This document shows positions 6,511 through 10,412 of a DNA stretch of 10,412 bases, in pieces (position 1 is the first letter of the stretch; every line of letters starts with the position of its first letter). A program made the position numbers and the translations under genes. The DNA comes from Acinetobacter sp. (GTDB lineage: Bacteria > Pseudomonadota > Gammaproteobacteria > Pseudomonadales > Moraxellaceae), in NCBI GenBank assembly GCA_030523805.1, contig JAUNHS010000061.1, positions 1 to 10,412 on the forward strand. The letters run 5' to 3'. A model generated the notes under the pieces. It searched no databases. It saw only the letters and a list, made by a program, of their open reading frames with translations, and was not told the DNA's origin.

Positions 6511-6538
6511 AAATTATGTTATGATAATCACATAATTT
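6511..6538 (+). promoter_or_regulatory. Inverted repeat over the presumed promoter of the lipoprotein-dinB unit
   Basis: AAATTATGT (6511-6519) and ACATAATTT (6530-6538) are perfect 9-bp arms with a 10-nt gap. The gap holds TATGAT at 6520-6525, a plausible -10. A TTGCCA at 6495-6500 is the best -35, but its 19-bp spacing is long. An operator-like dyad is thus centred on the likely -10. It does not match the E. coli LexA box. The very AT-rich context makes chance more likely than for a GC-containing palindrome. Confidence 0.4.
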
Positions 6539-6555
6539 TTAATTATAGACTGTTT

Positions 6556-6990
6556 ATGATGACTATTTCTCGTATTTTTATGCCTGTATGTGCAGGTGTA
6601 TTACTCTCTCTAGGTGCGTGTACCACCGTTTCTTTTTCTGAAATGACGAAAACATCTCACCCAAATAAAACCACCAAGGCAACGACGACACCGATTTTAA
6701 ATCAAGACATTGCCAATAAATTAACCCTACTCAAAAATGAAGTGCGTGTAAACAATATTCTATACGTTACCCAAGATGATGCCGTGATTGATGGCGTGCC
6801 GTATGTATTGCTCAATTTCCATACAGCAGATAAAAAAATCTATCGCACTCGTGCAGAATTTGCCAAAATGAATGCACAACATACCGAACAATTGAAAAAA
6901 TTAAAAGAAGCAACATTCATCGGTGTATTAGGTTTGCCGAATACCACAAATGAATTTTTCTTTAAGAATTTCAAAAACTTAAAATTCTAA
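6556..6990 (+). CDS. Small predicted lipoprotein of unknown function (144 aa)
   Basis: The N-terminus has a short positive region, a hydrophobic stretch (FMPVCAGVLLSLGA) and a lipobox L19-G20-A21-C22, so the mature protein should be lipidated at C22. Residue +2 is Thr, which favours transfer to the outer membrane if the E. coli Lol rule holds. A Thr/Lys-rich linker (about 28-46) precedes a small domain with VRVNNILYVTQDDAVIDGVP, a FHTADKKIYRTRAEFAK strand-helix and a Lys-rich C-terminus. No family is recognised. Start is the first of two consecutive ATGs (6556 or 6559); neither has a clear ribosome binding site. dinB begins 18 nt after its stop with no promoter between, so the two are probably one transcript. 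Confidence 0.8.
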   Translation: MMTISRIFMPVCAGVLLSLGACTTVSFSEMTKTSHPNKTTKATTTPILNQDIANKLTLLKNEVRVNNILYVTQDDAVIDGVPYVLLNFHTADKKIYRTRAEFAKMNAQHTEQLKKLKEATFIGVLGLPNTTNEFFFKNFKNLKF

Positions 6991-7008
6991 TTTCATTATC
7001 ATTCCACT

Positions 7009-8079
7009 ATGCACTCTACACAGCGTAAAATCATTCATATTGATATGGACGCATTTTACGCTTCTGTAGAGCTACGCTCTCGCCCACATCTACGCCATCT
7101 CCCTGTTATTATTGCTTATGACCAACCACGCTCTGTGGTGTGTGCAGCATCGTATCCTGCACGACAATTTGGTTTACGCTCTGCCATGCCGACCAGCCAA
7201 GCCAAAAAACGCTGTCCGCAAGTCATCATTATAGAACCCAATTTTCCCCTTTATCGCCAAGTTTCTGCACAAATTCATCAAATTTTTAACAAATATACCG
7301 ACCACATTGAACCCATCGCCTTAGATGAAGCCTATTTAGATGTCAGTCAAAATAAATTAAATATCGCAACGGCAACCGAAGTGGCTCAACGCATTCGCCA
7401 AAACATTTGGCAACAGACCCAACTCACAGCATCAGCTGGCGTTGCTCCCAATAAATTTCTCGCAAAAATTGCTTCGGATTGGCAAAAGCCTAATGGCTTA
7501 TTTGTCATAAAACCCCATCAAATTCAACAATTTATTCAACAGCTACCACTCAATAAAATCCCAGGGGTTGGACGAGTAACACAACAAAAACTTGCAGCTT
7601 TGCATTTACAAACATTAGGCGATTTACAAAAAATAGATGAACACCTTCTCATTCAACACTTTGGCAAATATGGCAAACAACTCGCCCAATATGCCCAAGG
7701 CATAGATTTACGCCCTGTGGTCAGCGAACGCATTCGCCAACAAATTTCTAAAGAAATTACATTTTTAAATGATTTAAAACTTGCTGAATGCCACGCCCAT
7801 TGGCAAAAACTCGCCGGCACCATTTGGCAACAATTACAACAAAAACAATTGGTTGCCTATGGCTTAAGCATCAAACTCAAACGCCCTGATTTTAAAATTA
7901 TTCAACACAGCCAAAGTTTTAAACGCCCATTCCAACACCCACAAGAATTGCTCCATGTTGCCCATCGTTTATTAGACGATTTACACTTGCACCATCAAGA
8001 TTGCTTTCGCTTGATTGGTTTAGGGTTATATCAACTACAAACACCCAGCGAAAAACAGCAACTTTCATTAATAGAATGA
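7009..8079 (+). CDS. dinB: DNA polymerase IV (Y-family translesion polymerase)
   Basis: Cytoplasmic error-prone polymerase that copies past damaged template bases. The palm begins [14 protein letters not shown] with metal ligand D12, and the other acidic ligands are D106 and E107 in [10 protein letters not shown]17 aligns with the steric gate F13 of E. coli DinB, a Tyr as in Dpo4. [16 protein letters not shown] and the KIPGVG helix-hairpin-helix follow, then the little-finger domain. The end, QQLSLIE, contains a QLSLI element that resembles the beta-clamp binding motif. At 356 aa it is of usual length and intact. The ATG at 7009 is the only sensible start and matches the family N-terminus, but no ribosome binding site is visible, suggesting dependence on translation of the lipoprotein gene upstream. 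No LexA-type box was seen. Confidence 0.95.
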   Translation: MHSTQRKIIHIDMDAFYASVELRSRPHLRHLPVIIAYDQPRSVVCAASYPARQFGLRSAMPTSQAKKRCPQVIIIEPNFPLYRQVSAQIHQIFNKYTDHIEPIALDEAYLDVSQNKLNIATATEVAQRIRQNIWQQTQLTASAGVAPNKFLAKIASDWQKPNGLFVIKPHQIQQFIQQLPLNKIPGVGRVTQQKLAALHLQTLGDLQKIDEHLLIQHFGKYGKQLAQYAQGIDLRPVVSERIRQQISKEITFLNDLKLAECHAHWQKLAGTIWQQLQQKQLVAYGLSIKLKRPDFKIIQHSQSFKRPFQHPQELLHVAHRLLDDLHLHHQDCFRLIGLGLYQLQTPSEKQQLSLIE

Positions 8080-8095
8080 TTAAAATATCATTCTA
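8072..8095. terminator. Hairpin shared by the convergent ends of dinB and rpoN
   Basis: TAGAATGAT (8072-8080) and ATCATTCTA (8087-8095) form a perfect 9-bp stem with a 6-nt loop. The dinB TGA lies in the left arm and the complement of the rpoN TAG forms the end of the right arm. No good T tract follows on either strand, so it may act as an RNA 3'-end stabiliser or a weak bidirectional terminator and not as a classical one. Confidence 0.5.
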
Positions 8096-9553
8096 AAACA
8101 ACACCTTACGCTGTGATGATGGTGCAATATTCAAGGCTTCACGATATTTTGCCACCGTCCGACGTGCAATTTTTACCCCTTGTTGCTGTTCCAACAATTC
8201 CACAATCGCTTGGTCGGATAAAGGCTTGCGTTTATTTTCTTGTGCAATCATCTGCTTAATCATTTCTTGCACAGCAGTTGCAGCATAATGATCATCTCCA
8301 TCTACCGCACCGACTTGGCTAGAAAAAAATGAACGAAATTCCATCAATCCCTGTGGCGTAAACATATACTTATTCATAATCGCACGAGAAATCGTTGATT
8401 CATGCAAACCCAGCTCTTCTGCCACAGCACGCATGACCAGTGGCTTTAAACCTTGTCGCCCTTGTTGCAAAAATGCTTGCTGATGTTGCACGATACATTG
8501 AGCAACACGCAAAATGGTTTTATGGCGTTCATCTACATTTTTTATAAAACTTTTTGCATCTGCCAAATGTTGCTTTAAATAGCTATGGTGCTGTTCATAC
8601 GCCGTATTTTTTAATAAATTTTGATAATAACTTTGAATGCCCAAACGTGGCAAATGCTCACGATTCAACCGCACACGCCACGCCTGCCCTGCTCGCTCTA
8701 CAATAACATCAGGCGTTTGATATTCCACTTGCTCATAATTTGAACCTGCAAATGGTTGTTTTTTCAAACTTTTTAAGCAATGAATGGCTTGTGTAATACG
8801 TTCTTGATTGAGCTGTGTCAATTTCATTAATTTTTTCAAATCCTGCTGAATAAACACTTGCTCATGTTGCAAAATCAATAACGCATCGTGATACAAAGTT
8901 TCCTTACTCTGTTGCCATTTTTCTTTTAGTTGAATTATAAAAAATTCAATGAGTGAACGACTTGCAACGCCCAAAGGCTCTAACAAATGAATTTCACGAA
9001 GTACCCGCTCAATCCGCTGATGACAACACTCATCATCACAGCCCATATCACCTAACACTTGCTCAATACTTTCGCACAATTCTGTTAAAGATGGCTCTAA
9101 AAAGCCACGCTCATCTATCGCATCAATAATATGATACGCAATATATTTTTCTATCTGAGAAAATTTTAATAAATCTACTTGCTCACGCAATGCCTGTTTA
9201 TAATCTGGTGGCAAAGTTACCCAATCGTCATAATTTTGCGTTTCTTGATGAACAGCTAAACTTTGGGGCAAATTGTATAATTCCGACCATTCTACATCTA
9301 CACTTAACTGCTCGGGAATGGTGGCATCTTCTCGTTTTACATCTAAATCTACTTGCGATAATGCGTCATCTTGTTGCTGTTGGGCAATAAATTGTTCGTC
9401 ATCTATACATTCTAATAATGGATTTTGCTCAATTTGTGCTTGAATTTCTGCTTCCAATTCTACATTTGATAGTTGTAATAAGCGAATTGCTTGCTGAAGC
9501 TGTGGCGTGAGTGTAAGTTGGTGGGATAATGTTAAAGCAAGACCGAATTTCAT
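8093..9553 (-). CDS. rpoN: RNA polymerase sigma-54 factor
   Basis: Alternative sigma factor that directs core RNA polymerase to -24/-12 promoters and needs AAA+ activators. Region I, residues 1-48, has the typical Gln/Leu-rich activator-contact sequence (LTLTPQLQQAIRLLQLSNVE, then EIQAQIEQNPLLE). An acidic Gln-rich region II follows, then the core-binding domain (LEPLGVASRSL), the helix-turn-helix region (LKPLVMRAVAEELGLHESTI, SRAIMNKYMFTPQG, FFSS) and the RpoN box ARRTVAKYRE at 463-472, which reads the -24 element. Full length (486 aa). The ATG at 9553 fits the family start MKFGL; the upstream sequence has only a weak GAAGTGA. lptB, often upstream of rpoN in Gammaproteobacteria, and hpf/ptsN, often downstream, are both absent. 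Confidence 0.96.
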   Translation of the reverse strand: MKFGLALTLSHQLTLTPQLQQAIRLLQLSNVELEAEIQAQIEQNPLLECIDDEQFIAQQQQDDALSQVDLDVKREDATIPEQLSVDVEWSELYNLPQSLAVHQETQNYDDWVTLPPDYKQALREQVDLLKFSQIEKYIAYHIIDAIDERGFLEPSLTELCESIEQVLGDMGCDDECCHQRIERVLREIHLLEPLGVASRSLIEFFIIQLKEKWQQSKETLYHDALLILQHEQVFIQQDLKKLMKLTQLNQERITQAIHCLKSLKKQPFAGSNYEQVEYQTPDVIVERAGQAWRVRLNREHLPRLGIQSYYQNLLKNTAYEQHHSYLKQHLADAKSFIKNVDERHKTILRVAQCIVQHQQAFLQQGRQGLKPLVMRAVAEELGLHESTISRAIMNKYMFTPQGLMEFRSFFSSQVGAVDGDDHYAATAVQEMIKQMIAQENKRKPLSDQAIVELLEQQQGVKIARRTVAKYREALNIAPSSQRKVLF

Positions 9554-9587
9554 GGCTATATCACTTCGCTTTGTCGTTCGTGCGTTG

Positions 9588-9596
9588 AGTATAGCA
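9588..9596 (-). promoter_or_regulatory. Probable extended -10 promoter of rpoN
   Basis: On the minus strand TGC-TATACT is an extended -10 element with five of six consensus bases. It would give a leader of about 28 nt before the rpoN ATG. No clear -35; a repeated 13-mer (9608-9620) lies just upstream instead. Confidence 0.5.
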
Positions 9597-9607
9597 TATT
9601 TTTAGCT

Positions 9608-9709
9608 GGCTCATTGCTTACAAATTCCACGCTATCGCATCATTTTATCGTATATTGTTCATCTTTATATTCTAAATTATATAGTTCAATTTAAATGGCT
9701 TATTGCTTA
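9608..9709. repeat. Pair of 13-mers upstream of rpoN
   Basis: GGCTCATTGCTTA (9608-9620) and GGCTTATTGCTTA (9697-9709) match at 12 of 13 positions, in the same orientation and 89 bp apart. The near copy covers the -35 side of the rpoN promoter. Between them is AT-rich sequence without a gene. It could be a paired regulator site or a small duplication. Confidence 0.45.
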
Positions 9710-9717
9710 GGTTGATT

Positions 9718-9844
9718 TTATAACAATTCATTTACTTGACATTCAACATAATTCAGCAAATTTATGAAAGAATACGAACTAACCCTAGAAACAAATATGC
9801 TCTAATATTGATAAGTTAATCCAAAATGTTCATAACAACTCCTT
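9718..9844 (-). pseudogene. Broken gene start and remnant downstream of the Imm11-like gene
   Basis: An AAGGAG (9844-9839), overlapping the stop codon of the Imm11-like gene, is followed after 5 nt by an ATG at 9833. The frame ends after MNILD. A second frame of the same strand, in two pieces, reads EHFGLTYQY-stop and then a 27-codon stretch including VSSYSFINLLNYVECQVNEL up to TAA at 9720-9718. This fits a coupled downstream gene destroyed by frameshift and nonsense mutations. The evidence for the decayed body is weak; the well-formed ribosome binding site and start are clear. Confidence 0.3.
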
Positions 9845-10412
9845 AACTAATAAACGGTTTATCTTCAAAGTATCCCGTCTTTTTAAATCCAAATCCCGTT
9901 AATCTTGCATCTATAACACGCTGTTTAAATAATTCAGTTGTATAAATCGTGGTGGATTTATCAGGTAAAGTAAATAAATAATTATCCCCTATCTCATTTT
10001 CACGTATGATCCATTCTGTGATACTATTAAAATACCCTTTCTGCCCTTTTTCTGTTTCTTCATCAAACTTAGAACCTATAGAATTTTCTCTATCAATACA
10101 ATCAATAATCGTATGAACCACTACCATATAATAATATTCATCAGGTTTATCATCTAAAATAACTGGATACAGTGTAGTATGCTTTTCCCAAATATCTTTA
10201 AGTAAATCTACTGCCTTTTGACTAATCAAATTTACAGATGCCGAACTAACACAATCAGCAATTATACGATTAGATTTTTTATCACCATTACCAATATATT
10301 GTGTTAAAATCGGTACTTTCCACTCTGACAAAGGGGGTAATGGAACGCCTAAAATAGGACTATACCATGTAATTGCAGCCTTAAATTCTTCAGTAATACC
10401 GTCATATTGAGC
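9843..10412 (-). CDS. Imm11-like immunity protein, 5' end beyond the window
   Basis: The frame is open up to the window edge (189 residues seen), beginning AQYDGITEEFKAAITWYSP. The TTG at 10331 that could serve as start is therefore internal. Features that recall the Imm11 family (PF07791, DUF1629) are: the SQKAVDLLKDI helix, followed by a TLYPVILDD strand; a YYYMVVV strand; the strongly typical IIDCIDRENS motif; LFTLPDKSTTIYTTELFKQR; and the end DARLTGFGFKK. Cytosolic, with no signal peptide. Family members neutralise tips of Rhs, CDI and related polymorphic toxins. The partner toxin should lie upstream on the minus strand, outside this window, if present. Assignment is from recalled motifs. 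Confidence 0.68.
   Translation of the reverse strand, partial: AQYDGITEEFKAAITWYSPILGVPLPPLSEWKVPILTQYIGNGDKKSNRIIADCVSSASVNLISQKAVDLLKDIWEKHTTLYPVILDDKPDEYYYMVVVHTIIDCIDRENSIGSKFDEETEKGQKGYFNSITEWIIRENEIGDNYLFTLPDKSTTIYTTELFKQRVIDARLTGFGFKKTGYFEDKPFIS

Noticed and set aside
10329..10331. TTG at 10331 as start of the Imm11-like gene
   Set aside because: The frame remains open and protein-like (ITWYSPILGVPLPP) to the window edge, so the gene continues outside.

Overview
The window looks like chromosomal DNA of an AT-rich gammaproteobacterium, most likely of the Moraxellaceae (Acinetobacter/Moraxella group). The clues are a fused hisIE, a GDSL esterase autotransporter resembling Moraxella McaP and similar Acinetobacter proteins, and the general style of the DinB and RpoN proteins. 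The genus is inferred from recalled protein resemblance and was not tested by a search.

Layout: (1) 1-846, a nitrilase-family amidohydrolase missing only its extreme 5' end, closed by a strong terminator. (2) About 890-2080, an AT-rich island on the minus strand. It has two modules built alike: a short reading-frame tail that looks like the end of a lost toxin, a 19-nt gap, then an intact immunity-like gene. A near-identical direct repeat of 22-32 bp occurs three times and brackets both modules. One immunity gene is YezG-like (DUF600). (3) 2121-4453, hisIE followed 4 nt later by a UvrD/FBH1-like superfamily 1 helicase. (4) 4480-6484, a GDSL autotransporter esterase with its own promoter, a 10-bp inverted repeat around that promoter and the ribosome binding site, and a strong terminator. 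(5) 6511-8079, a small lipoprotein gene and dinB (DNA polymerase IV), probably co-transcribed. (6) 8093-9596, rpoN (sigma-54) on the minus strand, converging on dinB with a hairpin holding both stop codons. (7) 9718-10412, the 3' part of an Imm11-like immunity gene on the minus strand, followed by what looks like the broken start of another gene.

Housekeeping genes (histidine synthesis, translesion polymerase, sigma-54, helicase) therefore alternate with two patches of polymorphic-toxin immunity genes that have no toxin in view. I interpret the 0.9-2.1 kb island as an orphan toxin-tip/immunity array, of the sort left by CDI, Maf, Rhs or LXG systems when toxin ends are exchanged. No complete new system can be demonstrated here. 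The repeat-bounded scar-plus-immunity modules are the most unusual structure in the window.
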